Below are positions 8,967 through 17,786 of a stretch of 64,000 nt of DNA, piece by piece. Within the stretch, counting starts at the first letter, position 1, and every line of letters starts with the position of its first letter. The notes beneath the pieces are model-generated. The model was not told where the DNA came from. It did no database searches and saw nothing but the letters and a program-made list of their open reading frames with translations. The stretch is taken from positions 499,713 through 563,712 of the forward strand of contig NZ_QMFA01000001.1 in the NCBI RefSeq assembly GCF_003285005.1, in the 5' to 3' direction. Source of the stretch: Paenibacillus sp. YN15. Its GTDB lineage: Bacteria; Bacillota; Bacilli; Paenibacillales; NBRC-103111. Made by a program: the position numbers and the translations under genes.

Positions 8967-10136
8967 TCAGGACTCCGTTCCGGAGTCGCTTTCGGCCGGA
9001 GGATCGGTGGTGTAGGTGCCGGTGTCCGCCTCCAGACGGATGGAGATTCCCAGAATCCGCTCCAAGTCCTTCAAGAGAATATATGAACGGCGTCCCTCCA
9101 CATACAGCGGTCTATCCAGGGTGAAGACGGCATTGTCCGCCAGCCGGGTGACCGAGCTCTTGTCGGGGCTGAACTTGAACAGCGTCCCGTTGTAATTGAG
9201 TCCCAATTGGTTATCGGCCTTGTCCTTGTACAGCTCGCCGCCCAACTGCTCTACCGTTTCCCGAAGGGGCGCTTCCTCACCGCCGGCATCCTTTATGGCA
9301 GTGACCCGCCGCATAATCATGTTATGCAGCGTTTCCGGCTGCACATAAGGGCTGCCGGCGTTCAGACGGGGCAGGCGCATGGGATCGGACTCGCGGGTTA
9401 CGATCTTCGGCATAACCGTAAAGGCGTACCGGATGCCGCCCTCCTGCACCGCCGCGATGGCTTCCGGATTGTATATTCCGAAGGGATAGGCCAGGGTATC
9501 GCCGCTTCCCGGCGCATAGGAATCGAGCTTGATGCGGCAGATGACGGTATCTCCAGTGACGCGGGATTTGTATTCGCTTTCTGTTTCCGTCCGCCCGTTC
9601 AACTGGAGCCGGTGGGTCAGGTAGGCTTTGCCGTTCTGCTTTTCATGCTGGCTGTCGGTATGGCTTTGCAATTCAATGAAGCCCTTGCGTTTGCCCAGCT
9701 TGGCAAGCTCCTCCCGGTTCATAAAAGGGGTGGTGCCCTTCTGCGGATCATCGATAGTTCCAGTAATGACGAAGCTTACACCGGGAATGCCCAGCTCCTG
9801 AAGCACCAGATACGCATGGGTGTAGAAGCTTTCATAACCGTCGTCGAAGGTTACCAGAACAGCATTGTCGGGGACGGAAGCCCCCTCCATATAAGCCTTG
9901 AACTCATCCAGAGAGATAAAGTTATAATGCCTGCTTTCCAAAAAAGACAGCTGGTTGCGGAAAAGCTCGGTGGTGATGGTGCCTGGTCCCTTGACCGTAT
10001 CGCTGATATGATGATACATGAGAACAGCTACCTGATCCTTGTACAAAACATCCGGCTCGAAGGCGCTTAATGATGATACGGCCATGGTGAGACCCAGGCA
10101 GCATAACAGGGTGATGCGTAAAAGAAGCTTTTTCAT
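8967..10136 (-). CDS. Secreted polysaccharide deacetylase
   Basis: The 389-residue protein begins with a signal peptide (about residues 1-26) and a NodB-type deacetylase domain. The metal-site motifs are visible: VLVTFDDGYESFY near residue 94, SHTDS near residue 155 and LAYPFGIYN near residue 210. This family removes acetyl groups from peptidoglycan or surface polysaccharide. The C-terminal 90 residues look like a copper-amine-oxidase-N-type repeat domain (YVEGRRSYILLKDLERILG), commonly used as an extracellular stalk in Paenibacillus. The start at 10136 follows AAAGGGA. The gene is divergent from fumarase across a 159-bp gap. Confidence 0.85.
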   Translation of the reverse strand: MKKLLLRITLLCCLGLTMAVSSLSAFEPDVLYKDQVAVLMYHHISDTVKGPGTITTELFRNQLSFLESRHYNFISLDEFKAYMEGASVPDNAVLVTFDDGYESFYTHAYLVLQELGIPGVSFVITGTIDDPQKGTTPFMNREELAKLGKRKGFIELQSHTDSQHEKQNGKAYLTHRLQLNGRTETESEYKSRVTGDTVICRIKLDSYAPGSGDTLAYPFGIYNPEAIAAVQEGGIRYAFTVMPKIVTRESDPMRLPRLNAGSPYVQPETLHNMIMRRVTAIKDAGGEEAPLRETVEQLGGELYKDKADNQLGLNYNGTLFKFSPDKSSVTRLADNAVFTLDRPLYVEGRRSYILLKDLERILGISIRLEADTGTYTTDPPAESDSGTES

Positions 10137-10295
10137 GGCGGGACGGTCCCTTTCTGTTTAAAATAAACACTTATGCCCCAGGCTGCTGCAATTCGGGTTA
10201 GCGGTTTTTTCCGTTAAATCGTATAATAGCGGAAGAGAGCAACATTATTATAGAGGCAAACAGAGACCTTGACAATGAGAGGAGAACTGCTTGGG

Positions 10296-11834
10296 ATGAA
10301 GGATTTTCAAGAGAGCATCTACAAATTGATTGTGGAAACCTCCACCCGGCTCCCTGCGGATGTACAAAGCCGAATTGAGGCCGCCAGGCTCAAGGAGGAT
10401 GAAGGAACCCGCTCGGCGCTTTCGCTGGCAACCATCGCCGAAAACATCCGCATGGCCGACTGCAATGTATCTCCCATTTGCCAGGACACGGGTATGCCCA
10501 CCTTTATCATCCATGTTCCGGTGGGAGCCAATCAGATCATCATGAAGGAAGCGGTCCGCCAGGCGGTGGCCCAGGCCACACGGGACAGCATTCTGCGCAC
10601 CAACTCCGTGGATTCCCTCACGGGAGCCAACAGCGGGGACAATCTGGGGCCGGGAACGCCGGTGATCCATTTTGAACAATGGGAAAAGGACGAAATTGAT
10701 GTGCGGCTGATTCTGAAGGGCGGCGGCTGTGAAAATAAGAATATCCAGTACAGTCTCCCCTGTGAGCTGGAGGGGCTGGGCAAGGCCGGACGGGACCTGG
10801 ACGGCATCCGCAAATGCATTCTCCATGCGGTGTACCAGGCCCAGGGCCAAGGCTGCAGCGCCGGCTTTATCGGCGTGGGGATTGGCGGAGACCGGACTAC
10901 AGGCTACGAATTGGCGAAGCACCAGCTTTTCCGCCCGGTGGACGATGTGAACACAATTGAGGAGCTGGCCCGTTTGGAGGAGTATATCATGGAGCATGCC
11001 AACACCCTGGGCATCGGCACCATGGGCTTTGGCGGCCAGGTTACTCTGCTGGGCTGCAAAATCGGGGTGATGAACCGGCTTCCCGCCAGCTTTTATGTTT
11101 CCGTGGCTTATAATTGCTGGGCATACCGGAGGCAGGGGGCCATTCTCGATGGGGAAACCGGCGCCTTCAAAAAATGGGCGTATGAGCCGGCACCGGCCGC
11201 CGGGCGCGCAGCGGAGGCAGAGGACACGGCGGGGAAGGAAAAAGCGGACAAACGGGAAATTGTCCTGAACACGCCTATCACGGAGGAGCAAATCCGGGCT
11301 TTACGAGTGGGGGATGTGGTCATTGTCAACGGGCTGATCCATACCGGCCGGGATGCGCTTCATCACTATCTGATGGATCATGATTCGCCGGTGGACTTGA
11401 ACGGCTCGGTTATTTACCATTGCGGTCCGGTTATGATGAAGGATGAGCAGGGGGAATGGCATGTAAAGGCTGCGGGACCCACCACCAGCATCCGGGAGGA
11501 GCCTTATCAGGGGGAGATTATGAAGAAATTCGGCATCCGCGCGGTCATCGGCAAAGGCGGCATGGGCCCAAAAACCCTCAAGGCGCTCCAGGAGCATGGC
11601 GGGGTATATCTGAACGCTATCGGGGGGGCGGCGCAATTTTATGCCAAATGCCTTAAAAAGGTGGAGAGTGTGGATTTCCTGAAGGAGTTTGGGGTGCCGG
11701 AGGCCATGTGGCATTTGCAATGCGAAGGTTTTGCCGCCATTGTAACCATGGATTCTCACGGGGGAAGCCTTCATGCCGAGGTGGATGAAAGCTCCATCGA
11801 AAAGCTGGCACGGTTGAAGGATAAGGTATTTTGA
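10296..11834 (+). CDS. fumA: Class I (iron-sulfur) fumarate hydratase
   Basis: The 512-residue protein carries the alpha domain (residues 1-290) and beta domain (after about 330) of class I fumarase, which interconverts fumarate and malate with an oxygen-sensitive 4Fe-4S cluster. The three cluster cysteines are expected in SPICQDTGMP, GLGCKIG-type and GCSAGFIG positions; QGQGCSAGFIGVGIGGD and GGGCENKNIQYSLPC are clear. The beta domain shows IHTGRDALHHYL. ATG at 10296 is chosen because AGAGGAG lies 12 bases upstream. Its stop lies two bases before the sensor-kinase ATG, so this TCA enzyme leads directly into the two-component operon. Confidence 0.92.
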   Translation: MKDFQESIYKLIVETSTRLPADVQSRIEAARLKEDEGTRSALSLATIAENIRMADCNVSPICQDTGMPTFIIHVPVGANQIIMKEAVRQAVAQATRDSILRTNSVDSLTGANSGDNLGPGTPVIHFEQWEKDEIDVRLILKGGGCENKNIQYSLPCELEGLGKAGRDLDGIRKCILHAVYQAQGQGCSAGFIGVGIGGDRTTGYELAKHQLFRPVDDVNTIEELARLEEYIMEHANTLGIGTMGFGGQVTLLGCKIGVMNRLPASFYVSVAYNCWAYRRQGAILDGETGAFKKWAYEPAPAAGRAAEAEDTAGKEKADKREIVLNTPITEEQIRALRVGDVVIVNGLIHTGRDALHHYLMDHDSPVDLNGSVIYHCGPVMMKDEQGEWHVKAAGPTTSIREEPYQGEIMKKFGIRAVIGKGGMGPKTLKALQEHGGVYLNAIGGAAQFYAKCLKKVESVDFLKEFGVPEAMWHLQCEGFAAIVTMDSHGGSLHAEVDESSIEKLARLKDKVF

Positions 11835-11836
11835 CC

Positions 11837-13630
11837 ATGCATAAGTTCCGTTGGCGGCTTACGTTGATTTTTATTGTGATCATCGGCTGCTCCATGCTTC
11901 TGGCCGGGGTTTATATGGCGAAGCTTCTGGAGAACTCGTACAAGGACGCGCTTGTGCTCAATATGGAGCGGGAGCTGAAGCTGATCATTGCCACCATTGA
12001 CTGGAACCATGGGGGCAGCGACGAGGAGAAGGAGCATTATTATACGGAGCAGGCGCGCCGGCTGAAGGATTCGGCGGCCGCCCGGATTACGGTGATCCGT
12101 CAGGACGGGCAGGTTATCGGAGAATCGGACGAAGCGCCGGAGCTGATGAACAACCATCTGGACCGCGAGGAAGTCAGGCAGGCAAAGGAGAGCGGGCTGG
12201 GGCACAGTGTGCGGTACAGCAAAACATTGGGGCATAATATGCTCTATGTGGCCATGCCCATTGGAACGGGTGACGACAGTGCCGGTTATCTCCGGCTTGC
12301 CATGGATTTGCGGGATGTGGAGAATGCCGTCCATACCCTGTGGCTGTTTCTTCTGCTGGGGCTGGGAGTACTTTTCCTGATAGCCGGCGGCATCAGCTAC
12401 CGGATTGCCTTTGGCCTCACCCGGCCCTTCGACAAGATGATCCGGGTAGCCCGGCAGCTGTCCCACATGAACTACAAATCCCGGGTGCCTGTCCGCAGAA
12501 AAGACGAAATCGGCGACCTGGGCCATGCCATCAATACCATGGCGGACAGCCTGGAGCAGCAGATGAACCGGATTCTGGAGAACGAGGGCCGGATGAAGGC
12601 GGTTCTGGAGGGGCTGATCAACGGTGTGCTTATGATTGACAAGGACGGCCGGATCGCCTTGCTGAACCGCTCGGCGGAGGAGATTCTGGGCTTCCGCCAG
12701 GAGGAGCTGCTGGGCCGCCACTACCAGCACGCCAGCCTGGCTCCGGAGCTGTCCGAGCTGATCGAGATGTGCTTTGGCTCCATGGAGCATATCCGGGATG
12801 AGCGGACCTTGTATTTTCCCGAGGAGATTCTCCTGGAGATCAATTTGCGCCCCATGGTGATCGGCGGGGAGGAGTTCGCCGGCATCTTGATTGTGCTTCA
12901 CGACATTACAGCTGTCCGCAGGCTGGAGCGCATCCGCAGCGAGTTCGTAGCCAATGTTTCCCATGAGCTGAAGACGCCGGTGGCTTCGGTGAAGGGGTTT
13001 GCCGAGACGCTGCTGGCCGGGGCGCTGAAGGATGAGGAAACGGCCAAGTCCTTCCTGCAGATTATCTATGATGAAAGCGAACGCCTGAACCGGCTGATCG
13101 GGGATATTCTCGATTTGTCCAAAATTGAGTCCAAGCGGGTCCCCCTGCAGCTGTCTCCCGTCCATCTGAACAGCTTTATGGACCATACCCTGCAGATGCT
13201 GGCGCCGGAAGCGCAGAAGAAAAATATTGAGCTGCGGCTTCAGGTGGAGGAGGATCTGTACATGGAGGCGGATGAGGACCGGCTCCGGCAGATTATGATC
13301 AATCTTCTGTCCAACGGCATTGCTTATACGCCCGAGGGGGGCAAGGTAAGCGTGACGGTGCAGGCGCTCAATGTGGTGAACGGCGAGGACCCGGAAACCA
13401 TCCGGTTTGTGATTGCGGATACCGGGATCGGCATCCCCAAGAAGGATCTGCCGCGGATCTTCGAGCGTTTCTACCGGGTGGACAAGGCCCGCTCCCGCAG
13501 CTCGGGGGGAACGGGGCTTGGCCTCTCCATTGTGAAGCACCTGGTGGAGCTGCATAAGGGGCATATTTCCGTAGAAAGCGAAGTAAGCGTCGGCAGCCGT
13601 TTCATACTTGATCTTCCGGTCCTCCATTGA
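11837..13630 (+). CDS. phoR: PhoR-type membrane sensor histidine kinase
   Basis: The 597-residue kinase has a membrane helix (about 8-30), an extracytoplasmic sensor region (31-155), a second helix (160-185), a HAMP domain (RPFDKMIRVARQLS), a PAS domain (MKAVLEGLINGVLMIDKDG), the HisKA phosphorylation site H376 in FVANVSHELKTPVAS, and the N, G1 and G2 boxes (NLLSNGIAYTPEGG, DTGIGIP, GGTGLGLSIVKH). This order is that of PhoR/ResE kinases. Its place between mdh and polA equals the Bacillus phoPR locus, which makes the phosphate role likely. The start codon lies two bases after the fumarase stop. Unlike B. subtilis, the kinase gene comes before the regulator gene. Confidence 0.87.
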   Translation: MHKFRWRLTLIFIVIIGCSMLLAGVYMAKLLENSYKDALVLNMERELKLIIATIDWNHGGSDEEKEHYYTEQARRLKDSAAARITVIRQDGQVIGESDEAPELMNNHLDREEVRQAKESGLGHSVRYSKTLGHNMLYVAMPIGTGDDSAGYLRLAMDLRDVENAVHTLWLFLLLGLGVLFLIAGGISYRIAFGLTRPFDKMIRVARQLSHMNYKSRVPVRRKDEIGDLGHAINTMADSLEQQMNRILENEGRMKAVLEGLINGVLMIDKDGRIALLNRSAEEILGFRQEELLGRHYQHASLAPELSELIEMCFGSMEHIRDERTLYFPEEILLEINLRPMVIGGEEFAGILIVLHDITAVRRLERIRSEFVANVSHELKTPVASVKGFAETLLAGALKDEETAKSFLQIIYDESERLNRLIGDILDLSKIESKRVPLQLSPVHLNSFMDHTLQMLAPEAQKKNIELRLQVEEDLYMEADEDRLRQIMINLLSNGIAYTPEGGKVSVTVQALNVVNGEDPETIRFVIADTGIGIPKKDLPRIFERFYRVDKARSRSSGGTGLGLSIVKHLVELHKGHISVESEVSVGSRFILDLPVLH

Positions 13631-13682
13631 CAACAAAAAGGGACTGGACTTACAATTTGGTCAGACGATTATCCTGATCGCT

Positions 13683-13711
13683 CATCCTGTGCCTGTCCTT
13701 GGCACAGGATG
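13683..13711 (+). promoter_or_regulatory. Perfect 11-bp hairpin in the phoR-phoP gap
   Basis: CATCCTGTGCC (13683-13693) and GGCACAGGATG (13701-13711) form a perfect 11-bp stem with a seven-base loop. No T-run follows, so it is not an ordinary terminator. It could be an mRNA processing or attenuation element, or an operator for phoP expression separate from phoR. Confidence 0.6.
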
Positions 13712-13742
13712 CGACAGGCTAAAAATGAAGGTGGAGAAACCC

Positions 13743-14462
13743 TTGGCCCATAGCATATTGGTAATTGAAGATGAACCCACATTGTCCCGTTTGCTGTCCT
13801 ATAATTTAGCCCAGGAGAAGTATGTGGTGAAGGTTGTGGACCATGGAGGAGAAGGCCTGCAGGAGGCGCTTCGGCATCCCTACGACCTGATTATTCTGGA
13901 TATTATGCTTCCGGGCATGAACGGCTTCGAGGTATTGACGAAGCTCCGGCAGAAGGAGTGCCGGACGCCGGTTATTATCCTGACGGCGCGCAATGCCGAG
14001 GAGGAGGTTGTCCAGGGGCTGAAAAGCGGCGCCGACGACTACATCACCAAACCCTTCGGCGTGGCGGAGCTATTGGCGCGGGTGGCCGCGGTGCTGCGGC
14101 GCACCGGACCGGAGGACAGCCGCCAGGAAGCGGCGGAGGAAGGCTCCGACCGGGTGATTGTGGCCGGAGAGCTGAAGATTTATCCGGAGCGCTACGAGGT
14201 TAAGCTGAACGGGGAGTCGATTCCCTTGCGGCCGAAGGAATTCGAGGTGCTGCTCTATCTGGTGCAGCGGCCCGGCGTTGTAGTGACGAGGGACGACTTG
14301 ATGAACATCGTCTGGGGCTTCGATTATATCGGCGGCCAGCGGACAGTGGATGTCCATGTAAGCTCTTTGCGCAAGAAGCTGGAGATGAACCAGCAGTCCG
14401 TGCAGATTGACGCGATCCGCGGCGTCGGTTACAAGCTCATTGCAAAAGGAAGCCGCTCCTGA
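13743..14462 (+). CDS. phoP: PhoP-type OmpR-family response regulator
   Basis: The 239-residue protein has a receiver domain with acidic pair EDEP, phospho-acceptor D53 in LIILDIMLPGMNG, T/S in ILTAR and K in YITKPFG, followed by a winged-helix DNA-binding domain (LRPKEFEVLLYLVQ, DVHVSSLRKKLE). It should bind the 11-bp-spaced TTAACA-type boxes found before ppk1, pstS and pstC. The TTG at 13743 is preferred because AAGGTGGAG ends six bases before it; an ATG at 13725 is in frame but has no ribosome site. The gene follows its kinase after a 112-bp gap that holds a strong hairpin. Confidence 0.87.
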   Translation: MAHSILVIEDEPTLSRLLSYNLAQEKYVVKVVDHGGEGLQEALRHPYDLIILDIMLPGMNGFEVLTKLRQKECRTPVIILTARNAEEEVVQGLKSGADDYITKPFGVAELLARVAAVLRRTGPEDSRQEAAEEGSDRVIVAGELKIYPERYEVKLNGESIPLRPKEFEVLLYLVQRPGVVVTRDDLMNIVWGFDYIGGQRTVDVHVSSLRKKLEMNQQSVQIDAIRGVGYKLIAKGSRS

Positions 14463-14522
14463 TTTGGGCAGGGCGGCTTCTTGGTTTTTTTGCTGCGGCA
14501 CGCGGTTGCGCGGCATTTGGGC

Positions 14523-14706
14523 TAACGGCGGCAGGAGCCGCTATTGGGGGCGGTATGTGGCCGTTCTAAAATCTAACGGAAGCCAGCGCCGTTATTTGAA
14601 GCATTTGGCCGGGCTTCGGGCGAAATGGAGTCAAATAAGGGCTCCTGCTTCCGTTAGATTTCGAGAGGGGCTGTTTTGGCGGAAATAGCGGCACTCACCG
14701 CCGTTA
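14523..14706. repeat. Nested inverted-repeat element, family B, copy 1
   Basis: The 346-bp gap after phoP is mostly this element. Outer arms TAACGGCGG..GCCGCTATT (14523-14545) and AATAGCGGC..CCGCCGTTA (14684-14706) are inverted copies with a few mismatches. Inner arms AAATCTAACGGAAGC (14569-14583) and GCTTCCGTTAGATTT (14647-14661) match perfectly. A related element with the same nesting lies at 52091-52273. There is no open frame of note inside it. Confidence 0.75.
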
Positions 14707-14808
14707 AAAAGCTGGCCCGCCTGCAGCCGGGGAAAAGGCAGGCTGCTCCGCGCCAATGGGGCGGCATCCGCAGCCTATCCGGCCTGCGGAAAGGACCGGG
14801 TTGGGGAA

Positions 14809-15681
14809 TTAGCCCATCTTCTTCCTATACTCGTTGGGGGAGCATTGATTGTACTTTTTGAACACTTTATAGAAGTGGGCCATGTTGGGCATTCCGATGC
14901 TGTCCGCCACCTGGGTGACGCTGACATCCTGGGTGAGCAGCATACGCTCCGCTTTTTTGATTTTCTTGAAGTTGACGTATTCCAGAAAAGACATCCCCAT
15001 GACCTTTTTGAAATATTTGACGAAATAATAATAGCTCACGTTGGCGATCCGGCATACCTCTTCCACCTGAATCCGGTTCTCCAGATTTTCCTCCACATAA
15101 TCCAGCACCGGCTTCAGCCGGGTCATATCCCCGCGTTCCTTCATGCGGATCAACTGCCGGGAGTCATTGCGCAGAAGGGCCAGCATGATGGATTTGACCT
15201 GCAGGCTGGCCGCCATTTCATAGCCCTCCCGCTTATCCTGCACCTCCTGCAGAATCTCCTGCACCGACTCCAGCGCCTGGCGGGCCACAGAGGGATGCTC
15301 CTGAAAGATATAATTCAGCTTATGCAGGGCAAACCCCGGTTCCGAAATGGAGCGGAAATAGTTCAGAGTGCTATTCTCCACGAATTGCTCAATATCAAAT
15401 TGCAGCACGATGTATTTCAGCCCGTAAGCCTGGTAGCGGCGGTCCTTATGCAGCTCCTTGGCGCCGATGATAATCACATCGCCCCCGGTGAGGCAATACT
15501 GCGACTCCTCCACGTTCACGTCCAGGCGTCCTTCCAGAATGCAGAGAATCTCCAATTCCTTGTGATAGTGCCATTTGCTGCCCCCGTCGCTGTCGCTTGA
15601 CGCCTGAAAAATGCGCAAAGAGATAAAGGGATTCTCGAATGTGATTTGCTCGTGGATCGCCTGATTCTGGGATATTTCCAT
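14809..15681 (-). CDS. AraC-family transcriptional regulator with cupin-like sensor domain
   Basis: The 290-residue protein has an N-terminal cupin-type ligand domain (residues 25-110, with KWHYHKELEILCILEG) and a C-terminal AraC pair of helix-turn-helices (IQVEEVCRIANVSYYYFVKYF and VTQVADSIGMPNMAHFYKVFKKY) ending in the family signature SPNEYRKK. Such proteins usually sense sugars. The ATG at 15681 follows GGAGG by five bases; an in-frame ATG at 15708 lacks one. It is divergent from the oxidoreductase gene at 15822 and probably controls it. Confidence 0.9.
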   Translation of the reverse strand: MEISQNQAIHEQITFENPFISLRIFQASSDSDGGSKWHYHKELEILCILEGRLDVNVEESQYCLTGGDVIIIGAKELHKDRRYQAYGLKYIVLQFDIEQFVENSTLNYFRSISEPGFALHKLNYIFQEHPSVARQALESVQEILQEVQDKREGYEMAASLQVKSIMLALLRNDSRQLIRMKERGDMTRLKPVLDYVEENLENRIQVEEVCRIANVSYYYFVKYFKKVMGMSFLEYVNFKKIKKAERMLLTQDVSVTQVADSIGMPNMAHFYKVFKKYNQCSPNEYRKKMG

Positions 15682-15756
15682 AAGGGCCTCCGAATGACAA
15701 AATAACATAAAAGGACAACTAGAACGGCAATTTATTTTTTTGCCTCCTTTGACTAT

Positions 15757-15770
15757 ACTACAAGTGTAGT
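15757..15770. promoter_or_regulatory. Operator-like palindrome between araC-type gene and oxidoreductase
   Basis: ACTACA-AG-TGTAGT is a perfect 14-bp inverted repeat in the middle of the 140-bp divergent gap, next to a TATACT -10-like element. It is the best candidate binding site for a regulator of the Gfo/Idh gene. Confidence 0.5.
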
Positions 15771-15821
15771 TCAGTTGCGAATACCCTGGAGCGGCAATTA
15801 AAAGGAGGACATACGATTAAC

Positions 15822-16907
15822 ATGGCAAAAAAGCTGAAAGTCGCAATTATCGGATGCGGCGGAATCGCCAATGGCAAGCATCTGCCGGCACTGGCCAAGA
15901 AAACAGATATTCTGGAGCTTGCAGCATTCTGTGATATTATCCCCGAGCGGGCAGCCAAGGCGAAGACCGAGTACGGAACGGAAGAATCCCTGGTCACCAC
16001 CGACTACAAGGAGCTTCTTGGCAACGCTTCCATCGATGTGGTTCACGTATGTACCCCCAATGATTCCCATGCGGAAATCGCCATTGCCTTCCTGGAAGCC
16101 GGCAAACATGTCATGAGCGAAAAGCCCATGGCCAAAACCGCCGCCGCTGCCCGTGAAATGCTGGCGGTGTCCGAGCGCACCGGCAAGCTGCTCACCGTTG
16201 GCTACAACAACCGCTTCCGTCCCGACAGCCTGTACCTGAAGCAGCTGTGCGAGGAAGGGGAGCTGGGTGAGATTTATTATGCCAAGGCACATGCTCTCCG
16301 CCGCCGCGCCGTTCCCACCTGGGGTGTATTCCTGGATGAAGAGAAGCAAGGCGGAGGCCCGCTGATCGACATCGGCACCCATGCCCTGGACCTGACCCTG
16401 TGGATGATGAACAACTACGAGCCCAAGGTTGTGCTGGGCAGCTCCTACCGGAAGCTGGCGGGCAATGAGAACTCCGCCAATGCCTGGGGTCCCTGGGACC
16501 CGAAGCAGTTTACCGTGGAGGATTCCGCCTTCGGCATGATTACCTTCAAGAACGGCGCTACCGTTGTGCTGGAGTCCAGCTGGGCCATCAATCTGCGCAA
16601 GTTTAGCGAAGCCAAGGTTACCTTGGTGGGCACCAAAGCCGGCGCAGACATGGATGACGGCCTGTTCATCAACGGCGAGAAAAACTCCCGCCTGTACACC
16701 CAGGAAGTGGAGCTGAAATCCGGCGGCGTTGCTTTCTACGAAGGCAAATCGGAGAACAATGTGGATATCGAAATGCGCGTATGGTACGACGCCATCCTGA
16801 AGGGCTCCCCGCTGACTGTAACACCGAAGCAGGCGCTGGTGGTATCCGAAATCCTGGAGGCTATCTACGAGTCCGCCAAAACCGGCAAGGCCATTTCCTT
16901 CCAATAA
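15822..16907 (+). CDS. Gfo/Idh/MocA family NAD(P)-dependent oxidoreductase
   Basis: The 361-residue protein begins with the dinucleotide-binding motif VAIIGCGGIANGKHLPAL, carries the family motif SEKPMAKT (lysine in EKP) near residue 105 and the catalytic-histidine region GGPLIDIGTHALDLTLWMM near residue 185. Members oxidise sugars, inositols or sugar phosphates. An AAAGGAGG site lies about 14 bases before the ATG. The divergent AraC-type regulator suggests sugar-inducible expression. The exact substrate cannot be read from sequence. A perfect terminator follows. Confidence 0.92.
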   Translation: MAKKLKVAIIGCGGIANGKHLPALAKKTDILELAAFCDIIPERAAKAKTEYGTEESLVTTDYKELLGNASIDVVHVCTPNDSHAEIAIAFLEAGKHVMSEKPMAKTAAAAREMLAVSERTGKLLTVGYNNRFRPDSLYLKQLCEEGELGEIYYAKAHALRRRAVPTWGVFLDEEKQGGGPLIDIGTHALDLTLWMMNNYEPKVVLGSSYRKLAGNENSANAWGPWDPKQFTVEDSAFGMITFKNGATVVLESSWAINLRKFSEAKVTLVGTKAGADMDDGLFINGEKNSRLYTQEVELKSGGVAFYEGKSENNVDIEMRVWYDAILKGSPLTVTPKQALVVSEILEAIYESAKTGKAISFQ

Positions 16908-16946
16908 GAGGATGCTTGTTAACATATAAAGCCACTAACGGGTTAG

Positions 16947-16987
16947 AAGAGACATTCAAACTGACTATAGTTTGAATGTCTCTTTTT
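16947..16987 (+). terminator. Terminator after the Gfo/Idh gene
   Basis: AAGAGACATTCAAACT (16947-16962) pairs perfectly over 16 bp with AGTTTGAATGTCTCTT (16969-16984) around a six-base loop, followed by T residues. Confidence 0.9.
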
Positions 16988-17048
16988 CGGCTGAACTGAA
17001 TACCTGGGCTGGCCACATTCCGCCACCATTTGCGTCGCTTTTGCCACC

Positions 17049-17120
17049 GTAAGAGTTGCTGAGTTCCGCAAAACCTCCAGGTTGCCGCATTTTTTCCGCT
17101 GTAAAGGTTGCTGAGTTCCG
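17049..17120. repeat. 52-bp-spaced direct repeat
   Basis: GTAAGAGTTGCTGAGTTCCG (17049-17068) recurs as GTAAAGGTTGCTGAGTTCCG (17101-17120) in noncoding DNA, 18 of 20 bases the same. Nothing coding is visible in the gap. Confidence 0.6.
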
Positions 17121-17219
17121 TTTTAGGGACTGCGAGGAAAATCGACGGGGCGTTATGAGATTCTTTCAGTTGGGTTAACGTTACCGCAATCACAAGGACA
17201 GATGGATGTATGTCCTTAA

Positions 17220-17343
17220 TGCAAAAGTGCAGTTGTTTTATGGGCCAGCCGCTGGAACGGGGGGTCTAAATGCAAAAGTGCAGTTATTTCACGCGGATTC
17301 CTCCCATTTGGTGGTTTCAGCGAAAATTAACTGCACTTTTGCA
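17220..17343. repeat. TGCAAAAGTGCAGTT repeat cluster with inverted copy
   Basis: Two direct copies of TGCAAAAGTGCAGTT (17220-17234 and 17271-17285) and an inverted copy TAACTGCACTTTTGCA (17328-17343) lie in the 616-bp gap between the oxidoreductase and the YkvA-like gene. Copies two and three are a perfect 16-bp inverted pair enclosing 41 bases, so the segment could fold as a hairpin or be a small mobile repeat. Confidence 0.65.
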
Positions 17344-17523
17344 GGATAGGAGCAGGCTACTCAGGATTTTGATTTTGCGCCCGAAAAGGGAGCCCGTTAA
17401 GTCAGTTCCGGGTGGCTATGGTAGCGTCGGCAGTTGAATATGATGCCGCGGATAGGGTTAAATAGATAATACCGGGATATCCCGCCATATTCGCAAAAAC
17501 AACTGACGAAGGGGGAACGGACA

Positions 17524-17784
17524 ATGGTCAAAACCGTTGGAATGGGCAAGCTGCGAAGAATCTGGACGACTGTCCCCAGAGTGTGGAGGCTGCTGTCCTC
17601 CTCCAGAGTTCCGCTTAAGGAAAAACTGCTGTTTGTTGTCCCTGCGGCCGTTTATTGGGTCGTGCCGGATGTGCTGCCTCTCGTTCCCTTGGATGACATT
17701 GCCGTTACCCTTCTTTTGGCCGGCTGGTTCGCATCGCGGATGGAGAAGAAATACGGGGAGGACGCCCCGGTTTTGAAAAAATAA
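17524..17784 (+). CDS. YkvA-like DUF1232 membrane protein
   Basis: The 86-residue protein matches the DUF1232/YkvA pattern: a basic amphipathic N-terminus (WRLLSSSRVPLKEKLLF) and a central hydrophobic part with the family motif YWVVPDVLPLVPLDDIAVT (the Y.l.P.D.iPd..P..G..DD type). The function of the family is unknown. ATG at 17524 follows GAAGGGGGAACGG. It converges on the methyltransferase, with only two bases between the stops. Confidence 0.85.
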   Translation: MVKTVGMGKLRRIWTTVPRVWRLLSSSRVPLKEKLLFVVPAAVYWVVPDVLPLVPLDDIAVTLLLAGWFASRMEKKYGEDAPVLKK

Positions 17785-17786
17785 GG

